A DNA stretch of 30,820 nt from MGIIa-L3 sp038150305 (GCA_038150305.1 JAYOTG010000021.1:1-30820), one strand, 5' to 3'. Counted from the stretch's first letter, positions 22,030 to 30,381 are shown. Made by a program: numbers and translations. The notes: generated by a model not told the origin, from the sequence alone.

Positions 22030-24849
22030 ATGAGCGACGAACCGATTCGCGTCGATGACGTGGCGTGGCAGCGCCGCTGGGACGAGGAAGGCGTGTTCAT
22101 TGCTCCCAATGAGGGGGACCGTCCAACCTTCTACTGCCTTGAGATGTACCCGTACCCCTCGGGCAAGATGCACATGGGGCACGTCCGCAACTACTCCATC
22201 GGTGATGCCGTGGCCCGCTACAAGCGCATGCGCGGCTTCGACGTGCTGTATCCCATGGGTTTCGATTCCTTTGGCATGCCGGCCGAAAACGCGGCCATCG
22301 AGGAGGGCGGGCATCCTCACGACATCACCGAGCGCAACATGGCCAGCATCACCGCTCAGATCAAGCGGATGGGCTTCTCGTACGACTGGGACCGCTTGGT
22401 GAAGAGCCACGACCCGAACTACTACCGGTGGAACCAGTGGTTTTTCCTCAAGTTCCTCGAACAAGGCTTGGCCTACCGCGAACAAGCGCCTGTCAACTGG
22501 TGCGAACCGTGCACCACCGTGTTGGCCAACGAGCAGGTCAAGGCGGGCCGATGCTGGCGATGCAACGGCCCGGTGATCCAGAAAGACATGAGCCAGTGGT
22601 TCCTCGACCTGCCCAAGTACGCTCAAGAATTGGTTGACGGCCTGGACACCATCGACTTCCCAGAGCACGTTTCCTTGCTCCAGAAGGACTGGCTTGGTCG
22701 CTCGGAAGGCGCGGAAATCGCCTTCCAACTCGAGGACGACCTCGGCGAAGTCCGCGTGTTCACAACCCGTCCGGACACCTTGTTTGGCGTCACCTTCCTG
22801 ACGATGGCCCCCGAGCATCCGATGGCCGCTGGCCTGATGGCCGGGCGTCCGGAGGAAGCCGCTTGGCGCGAACTTCGCGATGAGGTGGCGCTGCTCTCCG
22901 AATTTGACCGCATCAAGCAGATGAAGAAGAAGAAAGGCATCTTCTCAGGCCTGCACGTGATTCACCCCCTGACGGGGGAGCGCATCCCGATGTGGTTCGG
23001 CAACTTCGTCATCGCCTCCTACGGTACAGGGGCCGTGATGGCCGTCCCTGGGCATGATCAGCGTGACTTTGAGTTCGCCACGACGTGCGGCCTTCCCGTA
23101 CGGCGCGTCATCGCTGACGGCAAGGCCGAAGATGCTCCGATGAGCAAGGCCTACGAAGACATGGGCCCGATGATCAACTCACCGCTGTCTGGCTTTGACG
23201 GGCTCGAGGGGGATGCAGCCAAGCACGCGGTGATCACCGCCTTGGAAGAGGCTGAAGCTGGAAACCGCACCCTCAACTGGAAAATCCGGCCTTGGCTGGT
23301 CTCGCGGCAGCGGTATTGGGGCACCCCGATTCCCATCATCCACTGCCCTTCGTGCGGTGTGGTCCCGGTTCCAGAGGAGGACCTCCCGGTGGTCCTCCCG
23401 CGCGATGTGGCGTTCACGGGCACCGGAAATCCTCTGCTCACGTCGCCCTCATTCCTCGAGGTGAATTGCCCCACTTGCGGCGAAGCCGCAAGACGGGAGA
23501 CGGACACGATGGACACCTTCGTCGACTCGTCATGGTACTTCATGCGCTATGCGGACGCCAAGAACGAGGCGATGTGCTTCGATGCGGAGGTGGCCGACCG
23601 TTGGATGAACGTGGACTTCTACTGTGGTGGCATCGAACACGCGCAGATGCATCTGATTTACGCGCGCTTCTGGACCAAAGCCCTCCGTGATCTCGGGCTT
23701 CACAGCATCGATGAGCCCTTCCAGAGCCTGCTCTGCCAAGGGATGGTCAACAAGGCCGCACCATGGTGCGACTCGTGCGCGGTGACCCTCCCCGTATCGG
23801 CTGCTGGCGCTCCGTGCCCGCAATGTGGCGATGCCTTGGGTGAGCGCAGCGCGAAGATGAGCAAGTCACTGGGCAACACGGTCTCGCCCGAGGCGATGAT
23901 CGAGCAGTACGGTGCGGACACCGTCCGCCTGTTCATCCTGTTCGCGGCCAATCCGACGGCCGGCATGGACTGGTCCGACACGGCCGTCGAAGCCAACCAT
24001 CGCGTGATTCAGCATCTGCTCACCCTGCCTGACGTGCTCTTGTCATGGGACGGAGAAGCGCACCCCATGGACGCCTGGATGGAGGCGCGCTTGGACCAGC
24101 GCACCTTGGAGTGGGCCGATGCGATGGAAAGCTACGACCTACGAAAGGCGGTGGAAATCAGTCATTTTGAGTTGGTCAAGGACCTCAACTGGTACCTCCG
24201 CCGTGCCCCTGGAAGCGCGTCCCTTGGACGTGTCCTGCTCGAACGTTGGGCGCACCTCTTCGCGGTGTCCACCCCGCACATGGCCGAAGCATGGTGGGCG
24301 GCCGCGGGCCACGACGACCTGTTGGCTTCTCGCGTGCTGGACATGCCCGCTCCGCTTTCTGAGGCGGCGCAACTGCGGCTGGACCAAGAGGCCCACCTCA
24401 GGGACATGCTCGACCAAGCCCGCCGCGTCAAGACCGTGGCCGAGCGTCATTTGGACGGACCGGCCCGCACCGCCACCTTCGCCGTCAGCGCCTCTTGGCG
24501 CCGCGCTCTTGCAGAAGCGGCCTTGCGCCACCTCGCCGAGGACCGACCCATCAAGGCCTTCGCTGGCCGCGTTGCCTCCCTCGGGCTGGTCGATGAGGCA
24601 CGAACGGGCGAACTCATGGGGTTCTGGGGCAAGCGCATGCTGCCTCAAGTGTTCAAGTGGGACGACGAAATCCGCCGTATCTTGCTGAGTGGGCTTGACG
24701 AAGCGGCCAACTTGGCCGCGAATGCGGACTTCATCACGGCGACCCTTGAACTCGAGCGTGTTGAGGTCGTCATGGCTGAAAGCCCAGAAGACACGACAGG
24801 ACGTGGAGGCGCCGCGATGCCTTACGCGCCTTCCGTGGTCTTCGCGTGA
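22030..24849 (+). CDS. leuS: Leucyl-tRNA synthetase, bacterial-type catalytic core
   Basis: 939 aa. Charges tRNA-Leu with leucine in the cytoplasm. The N-terminal signature YPYPSGKMHMGHVRNYSIGD (HMGH at 48-51) and GFDSFGMPAENAAIE are of the bacterial LeuRS type, unlike the archaeal/eukaryotic version. A CP1 editing domain is present (TTRPDTLFGVTFLTMAPEHP; GTGAVMAVPGHDQRDFEFA). KMSKSLGNTVSPE (KMSKS at 609-613) closes the active site. Three pairs of CxxC knuckles occur: CEPC...CWRC, CPSC...CPTC, and CDSC...CPQC just before KMSKS, where other LeuRS carry inserts. The C-terminus ends in ATLELERVEVVMAES...AMPYAPSVVF, which resembles the extra archaeal tRNA-binding domain (A-P-x-P-A-I-x). Length exceeds the bacterial norm of about 860. 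Stop directly abuts the opposing stop (TGATCA). Confidence 0.95.
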   Translation: MSDEPIRVDDVAWQRRWDEEGVFIAPNEGDRPTFYCLEMYPYPSGKMHMGHVRNYSIGDAVARYKRMRGFDVLYPMGFDSFGMPAENAAIEEGGHPHDITERNMASITAQIKRMGFSYDWDRLVKSHDPNYYRWNQWFFLKFLEQGLAYREQAPVNWCEPCTTVLANEQVKAGRCWRCNGPVIQKDMSQWFLDLPKYAQELVDGLDTIDFPEHVSLLQKDWLGRSEGAEIAFQLEDDLGEVRVFTTRPDTLFGVTFLTMAPEHPMAAGLMAGRPEEAAWRELRDEVALLSEFDRIKQMKKKKGIFSGLHVIHPLTGERIPMWFGNFVIASYGTGAVMAVPGHDQRDFEFATTCGLPVRRVIADGKAEDAPMSKAYEDMGPMINSPLSGFDGLEGDAAKHAVITALEEAEAGNRTLNWKIRPWLVSRQRYWGTPIPIIHCPSCGVVPVPEEDLPVVLPRDVAFTGTGNPLLTSPSFLEVNCPTCGEAARRETDTMDTFVDSSWYFMRYADAKNEAMCFDAEVADRWMNVDFYCGGIEHAQMHLIYARFWTKALRDLGLHSIDEPFQSLLCQGMVNKAAPWCDSCAVTLPVSAAGAPCPQCGDALGERSAKMSKSLGNTVSPEAMIEQYGADTVRLFILFAANPTAGMDWSDTAVEANHRVIQHLLTLPDVLLSWDGEAHPMDAWMEARLDQRTLEWADAMESYDLRKAVEISHFELVKDLNWYLRRAPGSASLGRVLLERWAHLFAVSTPHMAEAWWAAAGHDDLLASRVLDMPAPLSEAAQLRLDQEAHLRDMLDQARRVKTVAERHLDGPARTATFAVSASWRRALAEAALRHLAEDRPIKAFAGRVASLGLVDEARTGELMGFWGKRMLPQVFKWDDEIRRILLSGLDEAANLAANADFITATLELERVEVVMAESPEDTTGRGGAAMPYAPSVVFA

Positions 24850-27456
24850 TCACTCTTCTTCGCCCACGGTCGCGTGTTGCTTCGACTCAGCTTCTGCTTC
24901 GTGCGCATTTCGGTCGCGTCCGTTGATGACGGTCCATCCTGCTGCGCCGAAGACGAGCACGGCGAGCACGAGCAGCATCGTGGCAGGCCAACCGATGCCG
25001 CCTTCTGCACCGTCGCTGAGTTGTCCCGGAAGGGCGCAGCCATTGAGGTCAACGCGGAGCCCTGGTGCGGTACCGCCACAGATGTCGAGGAAGTTGGAGA
25101 CGCCGTCCTCGTCGTCGTCGGCCTGGAGCGCGCTGCAACCGCGGCCGTCCACCACGACGCTCAACGGCGTGCGGGCGCAGGCATCTACGGCATCGTTCAC
25201 GCCGTCTTGATCATCGTCGTCGTCTTCCTCTGCGTCAGAGCATCCATCGCCGTCGGCGTCCAGAGCGAGGCTCAAGCGGCCAACCATGCCGCGGGGGCAT
25301 CCGTCAGCAGGGTCAACGCGGCCGTCGTCGTCATCGTCCGTGTCCTCGTCATCGGCGCATCCGTCGCCGTCGTGGTCCGCTTCAGGCGGGAAGCCGACCA
25401 TGCCTGTTGGGCAGCGGTCAAAGGCGTCCAGCACGCCGTCCTGATCGTCGTCTTGGTCGTCGCTGTCGTCCCTGCATCCGTCACGGTCGTGATCGTTTGC
25501 GGGTGTGGACGTCCAGGCGTTGAAGTCCAAGGGGCAACCGTCGTCGGCTTCCAGCACGCCGTCGTTGTCGGCGTCTTCATCGCAAAGGTTGCCCACGCCG
25601 TCGCCATCAAGGTCGGCCTGTCCGGGGTCGTACACGTTGGGGCACACGTCCGCTTGGTCGACCCATCCGTCCGCATCGGTGTCCACGTCGGAGCATCCGT
25701 CGCCCTCCTGGTCTTCCTCGGGTGTGGAGACCCAGCCGACGGGTCCCTTCGGGCAGGCGTCATTGTGGTCAAACACGCCGTCTTCATCGTCGTCGAAGTC
25801 CTCATCGTTGTCCCTGCATCCGTCTTCGTCGTGGTCAGAGGAGCGCGTGCTCCACCACCCGATTGCGCCTGTGGGGCAATCGTCGAGGTCGTCCGCAACC
25901 CCGTCTCCGTCGTCGTCCATGTCGCAGACATCGCCCACACCGTCCGCATCGAGGTCAAGCTGGTCGGGGTCTGCGTCGCGTGGACAGACGTCGATGGCAT
26001 CGAGAACGCCGTCGTCGTCAAGGTCGGCAGCATAGGCCCACAGGAGCACGTCTCGGCCACCTTCCACGCGGTGTTCCTTTCCTTCCAAATCCAGGTCTTC
26101 GTCGAAACTTGCGGCCATGACCCACCGCCCGTTCGCATCGAAACTCAGGGCGGCCAGACGCTCGTCACCCGTGCCGCCGAGGCTCCGGGCCCATCGGGTG
26201 TTTTCGGTGCTGCCGAGGTGCGCCAACCAACTGTCGTAGGCGTTGCCGGCGTCCTCACCGTCCATGTCTTCGAGCACGGAAGCGCCCAGGGCCATGCTCG
26301 AGCTGCTCATGCCCGCCACGATGCGCGTGCCGCTGGCGTCGACGTGCACGTCGACCGGCACGTCGGTGCCTGGCCCTCCGATGACCTCCACGCTGGACCA
26401 CTCCGCGCCACCTGAGACCCGTGCCGTCCACACGTCGATGCCTTGTGAGGAGGAAGCGGTGGCGCTGGAGAAGGTGGCCTCGCCGTTGATGGCCCCGGCC
26501 ACGACCACGCCATCCTCGGCGCCAGTGGTGCATCGAATCGCCTGCACGTCGCCGCTGCTGTTTGTGCTGGTGGCCCACGCAAAGGCTTCGCCTTCGCCAA
26601 GCCGAAGCACAGCAGCGTCGGTACCGCCGGCGCTGACCAACACGTGTTCACCGGCGATCAGACGCTCACCGAAGGTGAGGGCCAGGTGCATCTCGCCTTG
26701 GCGGTTGACGCACAAGGACGCCACTTCGTCGATGATTTGGGTGGTCTGGACGCGAAGGCTCCGCACCGTGGTACCGCTTTGATCGAATTCCACAATCAGA
26801 ATGGCTTCACGGTCTTGACCTGCGATGGGATCCTCCAGCCCGTCCACCTCAACCGAGCCTTGGTGGTGGACGGCGACGTAGACCGAAGCGCCTTGGAGGG
26901 CCACGTCGAGGACCTGCATGGGTTGCTCCGAATTCAGTTGTCGGGCCCACTGCCAGACGCCCGCTTCGGTGATGCGCGCGAGGAAGACCAGACCGTGGTC
27001 ACCGGACGAGGCTTTCGAAAGGGTCAGGGAGGAGCCGAAGGTGGCGTTGCACGCCAATCCGGCGGTGCCAGCACAGGCACGGCCCGCGACCAAGAGGTCC
27101 CCGTTAGCCAGCACGCCGATGCGGTCGATGACGTCCGTCCCGTTCGCGGATGTGACCGTGCTGCCGTGGGACCACGTGCCGTTGGGGTGGGTCCAAGCGA
27201 TGAAGCCGTCGAGGTTGTTCGTCGTGGAGTTCGTCTCGAGGGGATCCAAGTCGTCCTCGAGGCTCATCCAACCGGTGAAGGTGCCCGAGACCACCATGCG
27301 CTCACCGCTGCGGGCCAGGTCGTACGGGATGTCGTCACCAAAGCCAGCGGCCGTCAGGGCCCAACCGGTGCTCTCCACGCCTTCTTCGGCGGCCGCGGCA
27401 GGCAGCCAGAGGCTGGCCGTGAGCAGGCCAACCAACAGAATGGCGACCCGACGCAT
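24850..27456 (-). CDS. Surface protein: signal peptide, propeller-like repeats, TSP3 array, C-terminal TM anchor
   Basis: 868 aa. Signal peptide about 1-23 (VAILLVGLLTASLWLPAAAA). Residues ~30-475 contain beta-strand repeats of the SBBP/propeller type (ANGDLLVAGRAC, LFLARITEAGVWQWARQL, IEVIGGPGTDVPVDVHVDA-like, RWARSLGGTGDERLAALSFD), each a 'value reported against expectation' module common in secreted propellers. Residues ~475-810 are TSP3 repeats with paired cysteines (DDDGVLDAIDVCP, DLDGDGVGNLCDEDADNDGV, DHDRDGCRDDSDDQDDDQDG), expected to bind many calcium ions. A TM (~823-844, WPATMLLVLAVLVFGAAGW) and a short charged tail anchor it. Same domain plan as the 1161-aa protein but with Cys-rich TSP3 units instead of QW-units. 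Start ATG 27456; a weak TATA-like TTGATACG is about 26 nt upstream. Confidence 0.9.
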   Translation of the reverse strand: MRRVAILLVGLLTASLWLPAAAAEEGVESTGWALTAAGFGDDIPYDLARSGERMVVSGTFTGWMSLEDDLDPLETNSTTNNLDGFIAWTHPNGTWSHGSTVTSANGTDVIDRIGVLANGDLLVAGRACAGTAGLACNATFGSSLTLSKASSGDHGLVFLARITEAGVWQWARQLNSEQPMQVLDVALQGASVYVAVHHQGSVEVDGLEDPIAGQDREAILIVEFDQSGTTVRSLRVQTTQIIDEVASLCVNRQGEMHLALTFGERLIAGEHVLVSAGGTDAAVLRLGEGEAFAWATSTNSSGDVQAIRCTTGAEDGVVVAGAINGEATFSSATASSSQGIDVWTARVSGGAEWSSVEVIGGPGTDVPVDVHVDASGTRIVAGMSSSSMALGASVLEDMDGEDAGNAYDSWLAHLGSTENTRWARSLGGTGDERLAALSFDANGRWVMAASFDEDLDLEGKEHRVEGGRDVLLWAYAADLDDDGVLDAIDVCPRDADPDQLDLDADGVGDVCDMDDDGDGVADDLDDCPTGAIGWWSTRSSDHDEDGCRDNDEDFDDDEDGVFDHNDACPKGPVGWVSTPEEDQEGDGCSDVDTDADGWVDQADVCPNVYDPGQADLDGDGVGNLCDEDADNDGVLEADDGCPLDFNAWTSTPANDHDRDGCRDDSDDQDDDQDGVLDAFDRCPTGMVGFPPEADHDGDGCADDEDTDDDDDGRVDPADGCPRGMVGRLSLALDADGDGCSDAEEDDDDDQDGVNDAVDACARTPLSVVVDGRGCSALQADDDEDGVSNFLDICGGTAPGLRVDLNGCALPGQLSDGAEGGIGWPATMLLVLAVLVFGAAGWTVINGRDRNAHEAEAESKQHATVGEEE
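25026..26031 (-). repeat. Cys-containing TSP3 repeat array
   Basis: Tandem calcium-binding repeats in the C-terminal half of the 868-aa protein. Units of roughly 40-46 residues alternate D-x-D-x-DG loops with CPxG-x-VGW-x-ST and DGCxD segments, suggesting disulfides between consecutive units. Reading the antisense of this region gives long spurious frames because of the GAC/GTC-rich repetition. Confidence 0.85.
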
Positions 27457-27538
27457 ATGTTATGTTGGGACCTTCTCCGTATCAAGGGTGGTCCCCACTC
27501 GTGCGAAGGGATGATGGCGAGCATGCAGGTCCCGAAAC

Positions 27539-28018
27539 GTGGACGGGTGGACGCACCGGCAGCGCACGCTCGCGCCTGAAGCCGCGGCGCAAGGTTGTGC
27601 TCGGCTGATGGCCTTGGGCTCTTGGCCGCAATGGATGGTCGGTCAACCGGCCATGATGGCGCCGACCGTGGAGCGGCCTGAAGCGGACATGCAGTTCGAA
27701 ATTCACCGCTTGCTTCGCGGCGCCCCCCTCGTCGAACGGTGGCGCATCCTTGAGGTCCGTGAGGGCACGTCTCCCACTTTTGCTGAGGTGTTGCTCGAAC
27801 TCGAGGGACAACTTCGCGGCGAGCGCCCTGCGGGCCGAGCCTTCCTCGGTTTGCAGCTGCGCTTGACGGTGTTGGCCGAGGAAGGAGGCGGCGTCGAAGC
27901 CGCGGTCAAGTGGACGCCGAAGGGCATGCACCGGCTGCTTGCTCGACGGCTCCGCAGCGACGTGGTTCGCTTGGCCGAACGCTGGGTCGTCGACCTCGCC
28001 GCCGCCTGCGACGCGTAA
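27539..28018 (+). CDS. Small unknown protein, possibly SRPBCC-like
   Basis: 159 aa from GTG 27539, the first start after the divergent surface-protein gene; ATG 27608 (Met24) is an alternative. The layout, an N-terminal helix (EAAAQGCARLMALGSWPQWMVG), alternating beta-strands (DMQFEIHRLL, VERWRILEVRE, TFAEVLLELEGQ, LGLQLRLTVLAEEGGG, VEAAVKWTPKG), and a long C-terminal helix with many arginines (MHRLLARRLRSDVVRLAERWVVDLAAA), recalls the helix-grip SRPBCC fold (polyketide cyclase/START-like) that binds hydrophobic ligands. No catalytic residues can be assigned, so this is a fold guess only. It is followed 38 nt downstream by the TPD/CDIN1-like gene on the same strand. Confidence 0.6.
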   Translation: MDGWTHRQRTLAPEAAAQGCARLMALGSWPQWMVGQPAMMAPTVERPEADMQFEIHRLLRGAPLVERWRILEVREGTSPTFAEVLLELEGQLRGERPAGRAFLGLQLRLTVLAEEGGGVEAAVKWTPKGMHRLLARRLRSDVVRLAERWVVDLAAACDA

Positions 28019-28056
28019 CCGGCGCGTTCAAGGAGCGTCGTCAGCCGCTCCTTGGC

Positions 28057-29145
28057 ATGAGCGACAACCGCTCCTCCCGTGGAAACAACAGGGGCGGCGG
28101 TCGTCGAGGCCGCGGTTCCGGTGGCGGTCGGGGCTCAGGAGGGCGCGGCGGCAACCGGTCCCGACGGCCCAAGCGCTACGGCAGCGCGCCCATCGCCGAT
28201 GCCCGCGCCCGCTCAGCGGACGCGATAGCGGACGCGAACGCCAAGGCGGAAGGGCGCTTCGATCGCGACGAGCCCGTGATGGGCTTTCCCAAGGACATGG
28301 AGGCGCCCCGACGCTTTTCCTTCGAGTGGCCCCTGACGCCCGTGCCGTTGGCCACCGAAGAGGAGACCGCAGGCTTGGTCGTGCGCAAGGGCGAGTTTGG
28401 CTGGCTGCCCGATGAGCGCGTCGAGGAGATTGCCGCCAACCTCGAGGGCAAGGCGATGTCCCTTGAGCAGGCCCTGTCGCTGCGCAGCGCCCTGCTGCAG
28501 CAGAAGACCGTGTATTCCCACTACAAGATGCAATCCCGAGGCCGTGACCTGCGCGCGGCCTACGACAAGGGAGTGTCCATCGTTGAGTTGTCCAAGCGTT
28601 TTGACTTCCCACCGATGAACATCTTCCGGACGGTGCTGACCGAGAAGGGCTGGGGCAAGACGAAGATCAAGGAGTCCTTCAAGGATCCAAAGCGCCTCAA
28701 GCAGCGCGAGCGTGAGGAGTTCGAGGCTGCCGAAGCGGCGGACCGTGTCTCCAACGTCGACCAGAGCGAATCCGCGGAGGCCGCGGACCTCTTCGAGGGA
28801 ATCCTGGCCGATTGGTTCGAGGATCAAGGCGTGCGCCTGCGCCGCCAGCCAGAGATGGTCAAGGAGCAGTCCCAAGAGCACGGCCGACCCATCCGGACGC
28901 CCGACCTGCTCTTCCTCGACCACGTGGAGATCAACGGTGAGCCGGTCGCGTGGATCGACGCCAAGCACTTCTACGGCGCCGACGTCGATTTCCAGCGCAA
29001 GAAGATGGCCAAGCAGATGAACCGCTACATCGAGGAGTGGGGGGCCGGGGCCATCGTCTACCGGCACGGCTTCTGTGCCAACCTGTTCATCCCGGGCGTG
29101 ACCCTGCTCGATGCCGGGCCGTTGGACCTCAGTCCGCTGAAGTGA
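28057..29145 (+). CDS. TPD-motif protein of the CDIN1 (C15orf41) family, PD-(D/E)XK nuclease-like, with RGG-rich N-terminus
   Basis: 362 aa from ATG 28057. Residues 1-40 are a low-complexity basic RGG-type segment (RGNNRGGGRRGRGSGGGRG) typical of nucleic-acid-binding tails. The middle (~115-215) is helical with HTH-like character (YSHYKMQSRGRDL; GVSIVELSKRFDFPPMNIFRTVL). The C-terminal domain has the family signature RTPDLLF (TPD at 281-283) followed by VAWIDAKHFYG (D301-A-K303), the D...(D/E)xK arrangement of PD-(D/E)XK nucleases, with an upstream acidic helix LFEGILADWFEDQG. Human CDIN1, linked to congenital dyserythropoietic anaemia I, shares the TPD and WI(D/E)xK elements. Activity is unproven; a structure-specific nuclease or nucleic-acid-binding role is likely. 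The last 17 bp overlap the convergent methyltransferase gene. Confidence 0.82.
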   Translation: MSDNRSSRGNNRGGGRRGRGSGGGRGSGGRGGNRSRRPKRYGSAPIADARARSADAIADANAKAEGRFDRDEPVMGFPKDMEAPRRFSFEWPLTPVPLATEEETAGLVVRKGEFGWLPDERVEEIAANLEGKAMSLEQALSLRSALLQQKTVYSHYKMQSRGRDLRAAYDKGVSIVELSKRFDFPPMNIFRTVLTEKGWGKTKIKESFKDPKRLKQREREEFEAAEAADRVSNVDQSESAEAADLFEGILADWFEDQGVRLRRQPEMVKEQSQEHGRPIRTPDLLFLDHVEINGEPVAWIDAKHFYGADVDFQRKKMAKQMNRYIEEWGAGAIVYRHGFCANLFIPGVTLLDAGPLDLSPLK

Positions 29146-29692
29146 GCCGCAGCACGACGTGACGCTCGCCGGGGCGCTCCCACACGAGATGACGCGTTTC
29201 ACTCATCAGACCGAGTTCGCTCAGCACCTGCATCAAGTCCTCCTCCGTCCAGTGGTGCTGTGCCCCGACCGCTTCGCGTCGGGTGAGGTCGGCGTGCGAG
29301 GCCTCGTGGACGCACACGAAGCTGAGCACGACCGCGTCCACGGCCTCGACCACGCGCGCAAGCGCGCCTTGTGGGTCAGCGAGGAATTCCAGCACGCCAA
29401 GCAACACAACCACGTCGTGTTCTTCGGGCAAGGTGAAGGGGCCGTCAAGGTCGAGCAGGACGTTCTCAGGGTGCATGTCGCCCAAGTCGTAGCCCGTGTA
29501 GGTGCACGAGGCGTGCAAGTGCTCGCGCAGCACCTGGAGGCCGCACCCGAGATCCGCCACGTTCGCGCCCTCCACGATGCACGCGGCCGCCAAACGGCAG
29601 CGCTCATGCAGCCAAACTTCCTCGGCTTGGGCGCCGAACCATCGATCGGCGAGGCGGGGGTCCCGTCCGCGCCACCGTGGCCACCACGCCAT
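29129..29692 (-). CDS. Class I SAM-dependent methyltransferase
   Basis: 187 aa. The Rossmann methyltransferase core is visible: motif I VADLGCGLQVLREHL, the acidic end of strand 2 in CTYTGYDLGD (binds the SAM ribose), and motif IV-like HDVVVLLGVLEFLADPQGAL, followed by AVDAVVLSFVC. The N-terminus is Trp/Arg-rich (WWPRWRGRDPRLADRWFG). No substrate-recognition domain is recognised, so the methyl acceptor is unknown; small-molecule or sugar methylation is possible. It is small for the family. A TATA box (TTTATA on minus) is centred 26.5 nt before its ATG, pointing to a leaderless message. The 3' end overlaps the TPD-family gene by 17 bp. Confidence 0.82.
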   Translation of the reverse strand: MAWWPRWRGRDPRLADRWFGAQAEEVWLHERCRLAAACIVEGANVADLGCGLQVLREHLHASCTYTGYDLGDMHPENVLLDLDGPFTLPEEHDVVVLLGVLEFLADPQGALARVVEAVDAVVLSFVCVHEASHADLTRREAVGAQHHWTEEDLMQVLSELGLMSETRHLVWERPGERHVVLRLTSAD

Positions 29693-29715
29693 GGCAAGAA
29701 GGCGGGCGTTCAGGG

Positions 29716-29721
29716 TATAAA
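29716..29721 (-). promoter_or_regulatory. TATA box of the methyltransferase gene
   Basis: TTTATA read on minus (TATAAA on plus), centred 26.5 nt before the ATG at 29692: the best TATA match in the window at the ideal leaderless distance. Read on plus it could also serve the copper-protein gene, giving a 5' leader of roughly 60 nt. Confidence 0.65.
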
Positions 29722-29805
29722 CGGGCCATGCCGGACGTGTTCAGAGGCGCGTCATCCGCACAGCGCACAACAGGGCTTCAAGAACGGTACGTGATTTCTA
29801 ACAGC

Positions 29806-30261
29806 ATGCGTCGAGCCCTTGTGCTGTGCCTCATGCTGCCCTTGCTCTGCATGAGCGCCGCTGCGGAGACGGTCATCATCTCCGTGGACAGCACCAACCT
29901 GCGGTTCACGCCTTCTGAGGTGACGATCACCGAAGGCGACGAGGTGCGATTCTTCTGGAGCGGTCAGGCTCTGCCCCACAACGCGGTGGCCAAGGACGGC
30001 TTCTTTGACACCGGCGAGCCCGAACGTGCGGTGGACCACACGGTCGAGTTCCCGGTGGGCACCAACGGCACCTACGATTTTGTTTGCGAGCCGCACGAAT
30101 CGGTGGGCATGGTCGGCACCATCACCGTCGAGCCCGCGCCACCGGCGGAGGTGGAGGAGGCGCCACCCGAGGCGTCCGTCGAGACGCCGCTGAACGCGGG
30201 TGCCTCGATGATGCTCGGTTTGTTGCTGGCTTGTACAACCCTCGCCAAGCGTGACGAGTGA
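29806..30261 (+). CDS. Plastocyanin/halocyanin-like blue copper protein
   Basis: 151 aa, secreted or membrane-attached type 1 copper protein for one-electron transfer outside the cell membrane. Signal peptide ~1-20 (LVLCLMLPLLCMSAAA). The cupredoxin fold is clear: TPSEVTITEGDEVRFFW, first ligand H58 in LPHNAVAKDG, then FVCEPHESVGMVGTI with the other ligands Cys94, His97 and Met102 in the plastocyanin spacing C-x2-H-x4-M. A Pro/Glu-rich linker (110-128) leads to a short hydrophobic stretch (SMMLGLLLACTTLA) ending in KRDE, likely a C-terminal membrane anchor. ATG 29806 gives a normal signal peptide; the in-frame ATG at 29728 lies only 10 nt from the TATA box and is unlikely. Electron partners are not in the window. 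Confidence 0.93.
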   Translation: MRRALVLCLMLPLLCMSAAAETVIISVDSTNLRFTPSEVTITEGDEVRFFWSGQALPHNAVAKDGFFDTGEPERAVDHTVEFPVGTNGTYDFVCEPHESVGMVGTITVEPAPPAEVEEAPPEASVETPLNAGASMMLGLLLACTTLAKRDE

Positions 30262-30281
30262 CGGACTCCGGTTCACGTCAG

Positions 30282-30344
30282 GGAGTGGAAAGTACCAACT
30301 TTCGACCGTTTAGCCACAGGCCGCCACTCCAGCGGATTGAATCC
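30282..30344. promoter_or_regulatory. Cluster of inverted repeats upstream of the lipoprotein gene
   Basis: Three dyads in 63 bp: GAAAGT-ACCA-ACTTTC (30288-30303), an outer pair GGAGTGG (30282-30288) with CCACTCC (30324-30330), and GGATT-G-AATCC (30334-30344). They sit 30-90 nt upstream of the TATA box at 30374, in the 155-bp gap after the copper-protein gene. They could be operators for a transport regulator or a transcript 3' end; position favours operators. Confidence 0.45.
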
Positions 30345-30373
30345 TCGAAAGAGCGCCCAGTATCGGCACTAAG

Positions 30374-30381
30374 GATATAAA
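30374..30381 (+). promoter_or_regulatory. TATA box of the lipoprotein gene
   Basis: GATATAAA in an AT-rich pocket (30371-30398). Transcription would start near 30404-30406, a few bases before GTG 30408 and ATG 30417, so the message is leaderless or nearly so. Confidence 0.6.

Noticed and set aside
24874..26415. A 513-codon plus-strand frame opposite the Cys-type TSP3 array.
   Set aside because: It is the antisense of GAC/GAT-rich repeats, giving monotonous Val/Ile/Ala; the minus-strand frame has a signal peptide, TSP3 motifs and a TM anchor.
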